Below, piece after piece: positions 1-8,168 of a DNA stretch of 29,806 nucleotides. This DNA comes from Deltaproteobacteria bacterium. Lineage in GTDB: Bacteria > Desulfobacterota > Desulfobacteria > Desulfobacterales > ETH-SRB1. The stretch spans positions 1 to 29,806 of the forward strand of contig JAUWQK010000001.1 of assembly GCA_030611115.1 (NCBI GenBank), given 5' to 3'. Each line of letters opens with the position of its first letter. Position 1 is the stretch's first letter. Under the pieces are notes generated by a model, which was not told where the DNA came from, did no database searches, and saw only the letters and a program-made list of their open reading frames with translations. A program made the translations under genes and the position numbers.

Positions 1-1503
1 AAGAAATTGTCCATTATTGTTGTTGTTGTCATCACTCTGGTCAGTATCGGGGCATTTGTCGTCTCCGTAAATCATAAAGAATACAAGGTTCTTTTTTCCA
101 GGCTTTCGACTGAAGATGCGGGGAAGATTGTTGCTGTATTGCAGGAAAAGAAGATACCCTACAAGGTATCATCCTCTGGCGATTCCATACTGGTTCCCGC
201 CGAACATGTTTCTGAGTTGAGGCTCGATCTGGCGGCTTCGGGGTTGCCCATAGGCGGGGGCGTGGGCTTTGAAATATTTGACAATAAGAATTTCGGGGTT
301 ACCGATTTTGTGCAGAAGCTGAATTATCAAAGAGCGCTCCAGGGGGAATTGTCACGCACAATCACCGGCCTGGATGAGATTCAACACAGCAGGGTTCATG
401 TCGTAATACCCAAGGAATCACTTTTTGTTGAAAAACAGGGAAAACCGACTGTTTCCGTTATTATAAAACTAAAAACCGGAAGGAATCTGCGGGCATCTCA
501 GGTAGAAGGCATAGCATACCTGGTGGCCGGCAGTGTGGAAGGGCTGAGCCCTGAAGAGGTAATGATAGTTGACAGTGGAGGAAATATTCTGTCAGCGGTC
601 AAAAGCGGGTCTCAAATGTCAAAGCGGACAGATTCACAAATGGAATTCCAGAGAAATGTAGAAAAGAATCTGGCCGACAGGATTCGAACCATGCTGGAAA
701 ATGTGGTGGGAAAAGAAAAGGTTGTTGTAAGGGTTTCCGCAACTCTTGATTTTAGAGTTATGGAAAAAACAGAGGAATCCTATGATCCTGAAGAACCTGT
801 TGTGAGAAGCATGCACCGCAGAAGCGAAAAGTCAAGTGCATCCGACAGTGGAGGAGAAAGTACTGTCAGTCCCACCAGCGGATCGAATGAACAATCCTAT
901 GGCACAGGTCATGAAAAAACGGATGAAACAATCAATTATGAAATAAACCGGATTGTCAGCAAAACTGTAATGCCGGTAGGGGAAGTGAAAAAATTGTCAA
1001 TGGCTGTGCTGGTAGATGGAATTTATAACAAAAATGATAAAGGTGTTGAAGAGTTTCAGCCAAGATCGAAAAAAGAGATAGAAACTATGGAAAACCTTGT
1101 TAAAAGGTCGGTTGGGTTTGATGCCGAAAGGGGCGATCAGATAGTGGTAAGCAGCATCCCTTTCAGAAAAATTGAATTGGAAATGGGGCCTGTTGAAGAG
1201 GAGGGCTGGAAGTCTAAATTACATCTAATTGTTCCGTTAATAAAATATTTTGTTCCGTTAATTGTCCTTATATTTGTTTTGTTTTTTATTTTGCGTCCTT
1301 TAATTAAATTCATTATGACAAAAGAGATTGGGGGAGGGAGAGTGCTTCCTGTTGGCGTTGCTCAGTCACAAGACGAAGGTGTTTTCTTGGATCTGGGAGG
1401 AGGAGAGCCGGATGAAACTCTCAAAGGCCTGGATGCTGTCAAGAACTTGGCTGCTCATGATGCCAAGAAATTTGCAGAGTTATTAAGAAACTGGCTCAGA
1501 TAA
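1..1503 (+). CDS. fliF: Flagellar MS-ring protein FliF (5' partial)
   Basis: FliF forms the inner-membrane MS ring on which the rotor, export gate and rod are built. The reading frame is open from base 1, so the true start lies upstream; roughly the first few dozen residues (cytoplasmic N-terminus and start of the first membrane helix) are missing. About 500 residues are visible: a hydrophobic helix at once, then the YscJ/FliF ring-building region (LFSRLSTEDAGKIVAVLQ, and ASGLPIGGGVGFEIFD typical of the family), a long Ser/Gly-rich low-complexity stretch near residues 270-305, a second membrane helix at about residues 405-435, and an acidic C-terminal tail ending near DAKKFAELLRNWL, the expected FliG-binding segment. 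fliG follows after 17 bases. Family assignment is secure. Confidence 0.97.
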   Translation, partial: KKLSIIVVVVITLVSIGAFVVSVNHKEYKVLFSRLSTEDAGKIVAVLQEKKIPYKVSSSGDSILVPAEHVSELRLDLAASGLPIGGGVGFEIFDNKNFGVTDFVQKLNYQRALQGELSRTITGLDEIQHSRVHVVIPKESLFVEKQGKPTVSVIIKLKTGRNLRASQVEGIAYLVAGSVEGLSPEEVMIVDSGGNILSAVKSGSQMSKRTDSQMEFQRNVEKNLADRIRTMLENVVGKEKVVVRVSATLDFRVMEKTEESYDPEEPVVRSMHRRSEKSSASDSGGESTVSPTSGSNEQSYGTGHEKTDETINYEINRIVSKTVMPVGEVKKLSMAVLVDGIYNKNDKGVEEFQPRSKKEIETMENLVKRSVGFDAERGDQIVVSSIPFRKIELEMGPVEEEGWKSKLHLIVPLIKYFVPLIVLIFVLFFILRPLIKFIMTKEIGGGRVLPVGVAQSQDEGVFLDLGGGEPDETLKGLDAVKNLAAHDAKKFAELLRNWLR

Positions 1504-1520
1504 GGGTAAAGGAAAATTGT

Positions 1521-2528
1521 ATGAGCATGACAAAAGAAGAAAAAGCGGCGGTGCTCCTTTTATCTTTGGACGAAGATGTGGCAGCAAGTATAATGAAAAA
1601 CCTCGCACCGGGTGAGATCAGACGTATCGGAAAATGTATGACCGGGTTAAGCGGAGTGGCGAATGAAGATGTAGGAAGTATTGCCAGGGAATTTTGCTCG
1701 CTTGCCGAGTCAAAAGGGAGCAGGATTATGTCTGTGAAAGGCAGTGCCGTCGAAAACATTGTAATGAAAGCACTTGGAGATGTTAAGGGGGCAGCGCTTC
1801 TAAAAACAATTGAAGAGGGCAGCTTTTTAATGGAGAGCCCAGTTATTGAAAATTTGAGAAATACAAATACACAGACATTGATTGATTCCACAAAGATGGA
1901 ACATCCTCAGACCATAGCCCTTATACTGGCGCACCTTAGACCGGAACAGACATCTGAAATTATGGAACAATTCCCACCTGATAAGCAAGAAGACATTGCA
2001 AAGAGGATCGCGACACTGGGAAGCGTTCCGCGTGAGTTTATGAAGGATATGGCAAGAACGCTTGAATCAGAAATGGTTGCAGAAAAAGATCGTGGAGAGC
2101 AAATTGGCGGAGTTAAAATGATTGCGGAGATTCTAAACAGGATGAGCCGATCAGATGAAAATAGAATTTTAGAATCGTTTGAAGAGACAAATGCAGATTT
2201 AGCGACTGATATCAGAAACCTTATGTTTACTTTTGATGATATTTTCGATTTAGATGACAGGAGCTTGAAAGTCTTGCTTGAGGCCGTAGATCGTGAGTCT
2301 TTAGCCGTTGCACTCAAAATAGTTGACAGTAACATGAGAGAAAAGATTTTTAAAAATATGTCAAAACGCGCTGCCGAAATGCTCAGGGAAGATATAGAGG
2401 TTATGCCCCCAAAAAGACTGTCAGAGGTTGAAACAAACCAGAAAACGATTATTGATACCGCAAAGAGACTGGAAGCTGAAGAGAAGATAACAATATCAAC
2501 GGGTCATGAAGAGGATGTGTTTGTCTAA
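1521..2528 (+). CDS. fliG: Flagellar motor switch protein FliG
   Basis: FliG joins the MS ring to the C-ring and carries the residues that meet MotA to make torque. The 335-residue length is normal. The N-terminal region (KEEKAAVLLLSLDEDVAASIM) binds FliF, the middle domain carries the EHPQTIALILAHL signature, and the C-terminal torque helix reads DDIFDLDDRSLKVLLEAVDR with the usual run of charged residues. The ATG is preceded by AAAGGA. The 3' end overlaps the start of fliH, so the two are probably translationally coupled. Confidence 0.98.
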   Translation: MSMTKEEKAAVLLLSLDEDVAASIMKNLAPGEIRRIGKCMTGLSGVANEDVGSIAREFCSLAESKGSRIMSVKGSAVENIVMKALGDVKGAALLKTIEEGSFLMESPVIENLRNTNTQTLIDSTKMEHPQTIALILAHLRPEQTSEIMEQFPPDKQEDIAKRIATLGSVPREFMKDMARTLESEMVAEKDRGEQIGGVKMIAEILNRMSRSDENRILESFEETNADLATDIRNLMFTFDDIFDLDDRSLKVLLEAVDRESLAVALKIVDSNMREKIFKNMSKRAAEMLREDIEVMPPKRLSEVETNQKTIIDTAKRLEAEEKITISTGHEEDVFV

Positions 2529-3210
2529 TTCCAATAAAATTGTCAAGGCGCAGGACATTAAACTCACAGATTTGAAGAAAAAAGCGCGAGTTCATTTTAT
2601 TCGGGGCATATGCCATATTCCGGCAAATGAAGCAAATTTTAATGTCCGTGAAAATAACATGAATATCGGTTTTGAGATCGAAGGGACCGAGAAACCCATA
2701 GAGGAAAAAATAAAAATTGCAGCAAAAGAAGCTTATGGCAGAGGATTTTCGAAAGGAAAAACAGAAGGAATAAATCGGAAAAAGAAGGAATTAGCTCTTG
2801 CGGCGGAATCTCTTGCAAAATTGATAAAAGAATTAAAAGTACTGAAAAAAGAATTTCTGAAAGACTCTGAAAAGGGAATAATCGATCTTGTTTTTTCAAT
2901 AGCCAGCAGTGTTATACATAGGGAAGTGAGAACAGACAGGGAAGTTGTTCTTTCTGTTCTTAGCGATGCTATGAGGGCTATACAGGAGAAGAAGAATATC
3001 AGTATCCGCTTGAACCCTGAAGATTATCGTTACATAACAGAGGCAAAATCCGATTTCCTCGATAGTTTCGGAGATATATTGATTGAGAAGGACGAAGAAA
3101 TCGATCAGGGCGGGGCAGTGATAAAGACACGTTCCGGAACACTCGATGCCAGACTGGATCAGCAGTTAAATAAAATCAGGGAGCAGGTATCATATGTCGG
3201 GGAGCAGTAA
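2521..3210 (+). CDS. fliH: Flagellar export ATPase regulator FliH
   Basis: FliH is the stalk that ties the FliI ATPase to the C-ring and restrains it. The protein has the expected order: a short N-terminal segment, a Lys/Glu-rich coiled coil with small-residue spacing (AAKEAYGRGFSKGKTEG), and a C-terminal globular domain (IIDLVFSIASSVIHREV, then LNPEDYRYI and GGAVIKTRSGTLDARLDQQL) that binds FliI. The start is uncertain. TTG at 2521 has an ideal AAGAGG six bases upstream and overlaps fliG by 8 bases. ATG at 2506 and 2515 are in frame but lack a well-spaced ribosome site. The position between fliG and fliI supports the call. Confidence 0.93.
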   Translation: MSNSNKIVKAQDIKLTDLKKKARVHFIRGICHIPANEANFNVRENNMNIGFEIEGTEKPIEEKIKIAAKEAYGRGFSKGKTEGINRKKKELALAAESLAKLIKELKVLKKEFLKDSEKGIIDLVFSIASSVIHREVRTDREVVLSVLSDAMRAIQEKKNISIRLNPEDYRYITEAKSDFLDSFGDILIEKDEEIDQGGAVIKTRSGTLDARLDQQLNKIREQVSYVGEQ

Positions 3211-3291
3211 TCAGGTATCGGGGATGGATGCTCACGGTTCACGGTTCTGGAAACCGAAAACCGAAAATTCCTGATCCCTGAAAACATAAAC
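3211..3291. repeat. Intergenic mini-repeats before fliI
   Basis: The 81-base gap between fliH and fliI is built almost entirely of short words that recur elsewhere in the window: CACGGTTCACGGTTCTGG (CGGTT pairs with AACCG a few bases on, so it can fold) and CTGATCCCTGAAAAC, the same word seen in the palindromes before flhB and at the end of flhF. No Shine-Dalgarno is obvious before the fliI ATG. Confidence 0.6.
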
Positions 3292-4599
3292 ATGAATTTT
3301 GAAAAATATCATAAAGCCGTCAAGAGTACAAACCCCTTCCGTGTCTATGGAAAAGTAAGCGGGGTTCTCGGTCTTCTGGTGGAAGGCTATAATCCTAAAA
3401 CTTCCATAGGCGATATGTGCCGGATTTATCTGAATGGCAGCAACAGAGCAATAGGGGCCGAAGTTGTGGGATTCAGGGAAGAAAAGGTTCTTTTAATGCC
3501 TTTCGGGAATCTTGATGGTGTCGGGCCTGGCTGCAGGATTCTCTCCACGGGAAAAAAGTCGAATGTCAAAGTAAGTCATACTCTTCTGGGAAGGGTCATT
3601 GATGGCCTGGGCAATCCTATTGATGACAGGGGGCCAATAGAATCAGAAGGCGAATATCCGACTTATGCTGATCCGATCAATCCTCTTAAAAGGGGCAGGA
3701 TAAAGGAACCGATAGATTTTGGAATCAGGGTGATGAATGGACTGTTCAGTTGTGGCAAAGGTCAGAGAATGGGGATATTTGCAGGCTCAGGGGTTGGCAA
3801 GAGCTTTCTCCTCGGCATGATTGCCAGAAACACAAAAGCGGATATCAATGTAATCGGATTCGTTGGTGAAAGAGGAAGAGAAGTCCGTGAATTTATTGAA
3901 AATGATCTTGGCAAGGAAGGGCTGGCAAAATCCGTGATTGTTGTGGCTACATCGGACATGCATCCCCTGATCAGGATGAGGGCGGCGTATGTAGCGACTG
4001 CAATATCGGAATATTTCAGGGATCAGGGGATGGAAGTCCTCCTTATGGTGGATTCGTTGACCAGATTTGCAATGGCGCAAAGAGAGGTCGGTTTATCTAT
4101 AGGAGAACCTCCAACTGCAAAAGGGTATACACCATCGGTTTTCAGTATTATGCCGAAGTTGCTGGAAAGAGCGGGGAACTTAGAAGGTAGTGGAAGTATA
4201 ACAGGCCTTTACACCGTTCTTGTGGAAGGCGATGATTTTAATGAACCGATTGCTGATGCGACAAGATCAATTCTGGATGGTCATATAACTCTTGATCGTA
4301 GTTTAGCTGCAAGAAATCACTATCCTGCGATAGATGTTCTGAAAAGCATCAGCAGGTTGATGATAGATATTGTGAATGAGAAACACCGAAAGAAGGCGAA
4401 TGATATTTTAAATGTTATAGCAACCTACAGGAAGGCTGAAGATTTGATTAATATAGGCGCCTACGTAGAAGGAAGCAATCCGGAAATAGATAATGCAATA
4501 AGAATGATAGATAAGATAAATTTGTTTTTAAAACAGGGTATTGACGAAAAGGTCAATTTTGAAGAGAGCAAAAAACAACTCCTTGCGCTTTTTGATTAG
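3292..4599 (+). CDS. fliI: Flagellar export ATPase FliI
   Basis: FliI is the hexameric, F1-beta-like ATPase that powers and primes type III export of flagellar subunits. Length (435 residues) is normal. Visible motifs are the Walker A GIFAGSGVGKSFLLGMIA near residues 162-179, a Walker B at VLLMVDSLTRFAMAQRE, and the conserved EPPTAKGYTPSVFSIMPKLL and GSITGLYTVLVEGDDFNEPI segments of the flagellar/type III ATPase subfamily. It sits directly between fliH and fliJ, its partners. It ends in TAG at 4597-4599, in the same frame as fliJ (see the fliJ entry). Confidence 0.98.
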   Translation: MNFEKYHKAVKSTNPFRVYGKVSGVLGLLVEGYNPKTSIGDMCRIYLNGSNRAIGAEVVGFREEKVLLMPFGNLDGVGPGCRILSTGKKSNVKVSHTLLGRVIDGLGNPIDDRGPIESEGEYPTYADPINPLKRGRIKEPIDFGIRVMNGLFSCGKGQRMGIFAGSGVGKSFLLGMIARNTKADINVIGFVGERGREVREFIENDLGKEGLAKSVIVVATSDMHPLIRMRAAYVATAISEYFRDQGMEVLLMVDSLTRFAMAQREVGLSIGEPPTAKGYTPSVFSIMPKLLERAGNLEGSGSITGLYTVLVEGDDFNEPIADATRSILDGHITLDRSLAARNHYPAIDVLKSISRLMIDIVNEKHRKKANDILNVIATYRKAEDLINIGAYVEGSNPEIDNAIRMIDKINLFLKQGIDEKVNFEESKKQLLALFD

Positions 4600-4623
4600 G
4601 CCGGGGATCAGGGGGATTACGAT

Positions 4624-5088
4624 ATATTTAATTTCAGATTACAGCCGGTATTAGATTATAGAAAGCAGTTAGAAGAAAAACGAATGCTTGAATTTGCGGA
4701 TGTAAAAAGACTCCTCGATTGTGAAAAAGAGACATTGAAAAAACTGAAGAGAGAGAGGGTGAATCTGATCTTCCGGCTGAAAAAGATGGGAGAAAACAGA
4801 TTGAGCGCGGCTGATGCTTCAATTTACCTCTCTTATATCAGTCGCCTTAAGGATGATGAAAATCACCGGGAAAAAATTATTCGCAAGATAGAAAAGGAAC
4901 TAAAAGAGAAAAGATCAGAGCTTGTTGATACTTCAAAAAAGAAGAGGGTTCTGGAGATTCTTAAAGAAAAAAAACTGAAAGAATACAGGCTGTCTTTAAT
5001 CAGCAGGGAACAAAAAGATTTAGATGAGTCTTCGCTTTTAAGATTCAACAGGAGCGTGAAAAATGAAGAAGTTGATAATTGCCTGTAA
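4624..5088 (+). CDS. fliJ: Flagellar export chaperone FliJ, non-standard start
   Basis: FliJ is the small antiparallel coiled-coil protein that inserts into the FliI ring, like the gamma subunit of F1, and escorts export chaperones. The sequence is almost all Lys/Glu/Leu coiled coil. The first ATG is 4684, but the frame upstream of it encodes FNFRLQPVLDYRKQLEEKRM, which is the conserved FliJ N-terminus. There is no ATG, GTG or TTG in that frame between the fliI stop (4597-4599) and 4684. The best-placed candidate is ATA at 4624, with a G-run at 4611-4615 about 8 bases upstream. From ATA the product is 154 residues, from 4684 it is 134. The ATA start is inference; the conserved upstream residues are seen directly. 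Confidence 0.82.
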   Translation: MFNFRLQPVLDYRKQLEEKRMLEFADVKRLLDCEKETLKKLKRERVNLIFRLKKMGENRLSAADASIYLSYISRLKDDENHREKIIRKIEKELKEKRSELVDTSKKKRVLEILKEKKLKEYRLSLISREQKDLDESSLLRFNRSVKNEEVDNCL

Positions 5089-5683
5089 CATTTTAATAGT
5101 ATTTGTTTTTCTGATAAAGCTTGCCGCTGTCGGAGGAATAATAAAAAATTCAGAAGCCGCAAACTCTCTTCTGCCTGTAAATGAGGCGGCCATGGCGGAT
5201 TCGCCGGTTACGGCCGGTTTTGCAACGCCTGTGAGGGACGTATTCGAGGACAGGCTGTCAGAAGAAAGGAAGCTTCTATCTTCATTGATGGGGAGGCAAA
5301 AGACGCTCAATGACCATAAAAACTTTTTACAGTCAGAAGAAAGGAGGTTAAATTTGTTAAGAGAAGAGATACTTTCCAAAATTAATACATTGCAAGAGAT
5401 AGAGAAGAGATTAACAGCGCTTTTTGAAATGGTTGAGGAAAGAGATAATACAAAGTACAAGAGCATGGCAAAAATTTATGAGTCTGTTCCCCCTGCCCGT
5501 GCAGGTTCTATGTTGGAAAAACTGGACATCGGCACGGCTGCGGCTATACTTATGAACATGAAAAGCAAAAAAGCGGGAGCCATATTAGGGCATGTATCTC
5601 CAGCCAAATCCGTAGAGATAACCAGAGAGGTAACTACCCAGGGTCACCGTTCCACTGTTCAAGATTCAAATCAAGGGGAATAG
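5063..5683 (+). CDS. motE: MotE-like stator factor (MgtE_N domain)
   Basis: The protein has a single N-terminal membrane helix (LIIACNILIVFVFLIKLAAV), a periplasmic coiled coil at about residues 60-130, and a C-terminal MgtE-N-like helical repeat (KIYESVPPARAGSMLEKLD, then AILMNMKSKKAGAILGHVSP). This is the layout of MotE, shown in other bacteria to assist periplasmic stator or motor proteins. It overlaps fliJ by 26 bases and has AGGAG before the ATG. The last ~15 residues (after EVTTQG) are encoded by bases resembling the dispersed intergenic repeats (caccgttccactgttcaag), so the natural C-terminus may have been replaced. The family call is good; the stator role is by analogy. Confidence 0.85.
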   Translation: MKKLIIACNILIVFVFLIKLAAVGGIIKNSEAANSLLPVNEAAMADSPVTAGFATPVRDVFEDRLSEERKLLSSLMGRQKTLNDHKNFLQSEERRLNLLREEILSKINTLQEIEKRLTALFEMVEERDNTKYKSMAKIYESVPPARAGSMLEKLDIGTAAAILMNMKSKKAGAILGHVSPAKSVEITREVTTQGHRSTVQDSNQGE

Positions 5684-5857
5684 TAAAAAAGCGTCCCGGT
5701 TCGCTCTGGTTTGACCATCCAGCACTCAACCTCTTCACTACTCAAATCCGGCATTTCTTTCAAGTCAATAGGCAATATTTGCCTTATCCTAATTTTTTAT
5801 CCCCTATTGTTTCCATAACCTATTGATATTTAATGCAATTATAAAAGCCCAAGGAGT
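5684..5857. other. Intergenic stretch between motE and the fliK promoter
   Basis: No convincing gene is seen here. The first part (about 5713-5750) has a low-complexity CACTCAAC/CACTACTC flavour like the repeat words found elsewhere, and the rest is AT-rich. It is the largest non-coding gap in the window and ends in the sigma-54 promoter at 5858. No clear factor-independent terminator (stem plus T-run) was found for the upstream operon. Confidence 0.5.
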
Positions 5858-5873
5858 TGGCATGTCTTTTGCT
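5858..5873 (+). promoter_or_regulatory. Sigma-54 promoter for fliK-flgD-flgE
   Basis: TGGCATG-TCTT-TTGCT matches the RpoN consensus TGGCACG-N4-TTGCW with one change. The GG (5859-5860) and GC (5871-5872) elements are exactly 12 bases apart. Transcription would begin near 5884, leaving a leader of about 100 bases before the fliK ATG. Hook genes under RpoN are normal for polar flagella. An upstream NtrC-type activator site was not identified. Confidence 0.85.
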
Positions 5874-5983
5874 CTTATCCTTTATAAAGCATTCAGGCTT
5901 TGTCAAATAATTGAATAGTTAAGCTGTTAAGTGATCGACCAGTTAACAAGGCCTGATATTGAAAGGAAATTGGTGCTTCAATA

Positions 5984-7432
5984 ATGACTGAGTTAAATCT
6001 GGTGAATTTAAAACAAAATGCCGGCCTTCTGAGCGCACCCGAAAAATTACAAAAAGGGAAAGCCGGTAAGGACGCAGAGCAGATGATGCCGTTTGTTTGT
6101 GTAATGGGGAAGGCATACCGTGAAACGACACAAAAGACGGAGGGAATTCCACCTGACCCACGCCTCGGCAAAGGGAAGATAGGGGGACGTTCCAATAAAG
6201 GAAATGCGATCAGGCCAGGCGGGGCCTTTAATATAGACCAGGAAAATAATATTCTGAGCGAAGGGAAGGGTAAAACGGATCAATCGCTACCAATAAAAAG
6301 CAAGGGAACAAAAATAAATAAATCATTTTCCGGTAAGATTGTTTTGTTATCGAAAAAAGATAGCCAAAATCAAACTCAAGGAGAAGTTAAAGATTTGCAG
6401 AGAAGCAGTGGCCTTAAAAAAAGCAAAACCGAAAGAATAAACCCTGTCTTGACCGGAGATGCCAAGGGGCCGCTGAAACCTATATTGAACAAACAAAACA
6501 TTGAATCCGGGCTGACGAAGTCAGGATTAATCAAAGCGGTTGTCGAAAAAAAGGAGACTCCGGTACGTGTAGGGATCGATGCCCTCATCGATCCGACTAA
6601 GAAACAGGCGCTCTATTCAGGTGTCGGGAATAAAAAGGGCGCTCCCCCTGTCTTCAAGGAGAATGCCCCGGGGTTTTTGAAGACCGGTTTGCAGAATGCG
6701 GTTGCTGTGAAAGGAAAGAATGCCGTAGAGCCTGACAAAACAGAAAAAAATGCTTTTATGCTCACAAAAAACGATAGCGGCAAAAATGAAATTAAAAATA
6801 TTCTGACTCCCTCGGGTTTTAAGAGTGGAGAGACGATAGAGATTCTTCACAGAGAGACATCGCCACCAGATCGTTCATCTAACAGAGTTTTTTCTGTCGG
6901 AGGATATCATAATACCACTTTTCATTCAGGCGGCGGTTCTACAGCCATTAATGAGAGTGTAAAGAGTCACGCCATAGAACCACGAATTTTGATCAATCGG
7001 ATTGCAGCCGGCGTGAAGAGACCCGGGAGGATAAGAATTACGCTCAATCCACCCCGTCTGGGCACACTTGATGTGAATGTACTTGTCAGAAATAATAAAG
7101 TGCATGTTATGCTTCAGTCTGAAAACAATGATGTCAAACAGATATTACAGTCAAATGTGGAAAGTCTCAAAAGCGCTTTTCGCAATCACGGATTGGTTGC
7201 GGATACCATAAATGTATCTGTTCAAGAAAAATCAGGCGGCGCTGATTATGGTGCTAATTATAGATCAGGGCAAAATGAAACATTATTTAAAGAAGGCGGA
7301 AACTGGAAAGGGAACCAAGAAGATCATGGGGAGGGACAAAATTCTGTAAACCCTGACTCCATATCGCTTAAGGAAGAAAACCCGCTCGACTGGAGTGATG
7401 AGCATGGCGGGCGTGTCAGTTTATTTGCTTAA
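5984..7432 (+). CDS. fliK: Flagellar hook-length control protein FliK
   Basis: FliK is the exported ruler that stops hook growth and switches FlhB to filament export. The first ~330 residues are Lys/Asn/Gly/Ser-rich, low-complexity and without clear domains, as usual for the ruler part. The C-terminal Flg_hook domain is clear at about residues 335-415, including GRIRITLNPPRLGTLDVNV, VHVMLQSENNDVKQIL and SLKSAFRNHGLVADTINV. It is followed by a polar tail. Position just before flgD and flgE fits. The only purine-rich ribosome site (AAAGGA at 5962-5967) is 16 bases from the ATG, so initiation may be weak. Confidence 0.93.
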   Translation: MTELNLVNLKQNAGLLSAPEKLQKGKAGKDAEQMMPFVCVMGKAYRETTQKTEGIPPDPRLGKGKIGGRSNKGNAIRPGGAFNIDQENNILSEGKGKTDQSLPIKSKGTKINKSFSGKIVLLSKKDSQNQTQGEVKDLQRSSGLKKSKTERINPVLTGDAKGPLKPILNKQNIESGLTKSGLIKAVVEKKETPVRVGIDALIDPTKKQALYSGVGNKKGAPPVFKENAPGFLKTGLQNAVAVKGKNAVEPDKTEKNAFMLTKNDSGKNEIKNILTPSGFKSGETIEILHRETSPPDRSSNRVFSVGGYHNTTFHSGGGSTAINESVKSHAIEPRILINRIAAGVKRPGRIRITLNPPRLGTLDVNVLVRNNKVHVMLQSENNDVKQILQSNVESLKSAFRNHGLVADTINVSVQEKSGGADYGANYRSGQNETLFKEGGNWKGNQEDHGEGQNSVNPDSISLKEENPLDWSDEHGGRVSLFA

Positions 7433-7469
7433 ATAATTCCGACCGGGCCGGAAATCAGGAGGATATAAA

Positions 7470-8123
7470 ATGTCAAGTATCGAAGGTATAATCGGCAGTA
7501 GCAGTGAAAGTTTGCAGACTCTACAGACGACTGCAAGTACGATGGGAAAGGATGATTTTTTTAAAATGATGATAGCCCAGCTTCAACATCAGGATCCTCT
7601 TAATCCCCTCGACGGCACGGATTTTACAGCGCAGCTTGCCCAGTTCTCCAGCCTTGAACAGTTGAGCAATATGAATACTCAACTGGAAACCCTGGGCCTT
7701 TATCAATCCTCGTTAAATAATGCTCAATCAATAAGTCTTATCGGCAAGGAAATAACCACGAAAGGCAATATCATTAAAGTAGATGGCACATCTGCCGATC
7801 TTACTTATAGTCTGTCGGAAGGGGCTGAAAAAGTTATTGTCAGTATTTATAATGAGAGGGGTACTCTTGTGGGTACCCTCGAACCCGGAACTCAACAACA
7901 GGGAGAAAATTCGATTACGTGGGATTGCAGTGGTGTTGCAGCCGGCGATTATATCTTTGAGATATCCGCAAACGATGCTAATGGAGACGTGGTTCCAGCG
8001 TATACAATGATAACAGGAAAAGTGACCGGGGTTTCTTTTGAGGAAGGGTCTCCCGTTCTCTCGGTTAACGGGCAGGATATCCCCTTAGGCAATATAATTT
8101 CTGTAAATGAACCGGCGGTTTAA
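7470..8123 (+). CDS. flgD: Flagellar hook cap protein FlgD
   Basis: FlgD is the scaffold that caps the growing hook and directs FlgE assembly. The N-terminal signature KDDFFKMMIAQLQHQDPLNP and TDFTAQLAQFSSLEQLSN is diagnostic. The middle and C-terminal part (VIVSIYNERGTLVGTLEPG, then GDYIFEISANDANGD) is the FlgD Ig-like/FLG_D tudor region. 217 residues is usual. AGGAGGATATAAA before the ATG is a strong ribosome site. Confidence 0.97.
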   Translation: MSSIEGIIGSSSESLQTLQTTASTMGKDDFFKMMIAQLQHQDPLNPLDGTDFTAQLAQFSSLEQLSNMNTQLETLGLYQSSLNNAQSISLIGKEITTKGNIIKVDGTSADLTYSLSEGAEKVIVSIYNERGTLVGTLEPGTQQQGENSITWDCSGVAAGDYIFEISANDANGDVVPAYTMITGKVTGVSFEEGSPVLSVNGQDIPLGNIISVNEPAV

Positions 8124-8130
8124 CAAAAGG

Positions 8131-8153
8131 TAACTGTTCACGGTTTACAGTTA
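8131..8153. repeat. Hairpin mini-repeat between flgD and flgE
   Basis: TAACTGT (8131-8137) and ACAGTTA (8147-8153) are inverted around TCACGGTTT. The word GTTCACGGTT is shared with the gap before fliI (3231 onwards), and a GTAACTGTCCG relative lies before fliL. The right arm touches the AAAGGAG ribosome site of flgE, so folding could modulate hook translation. Confidence 0.6.
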
Positions 8154-8168
8154 AAGGAGAAAATAAAA

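Noticed and set aside
4597..4599. Read-through (for example pyrrolysine) of the fliI TAG to make a FliI-FliJ fusion
   Set aside because: TAG is used as the apparent true stop of many genes here (motE, motB, fliL, fliP, fliA, flgF, flgG, flgA, flgH), so general TAG read-through is unlikely. Same-frame position may be chance.
7783..8010. 75-codon + frame within flgD
   Set aside because: Overlaps flgD completely in another frame; no family resemblance.
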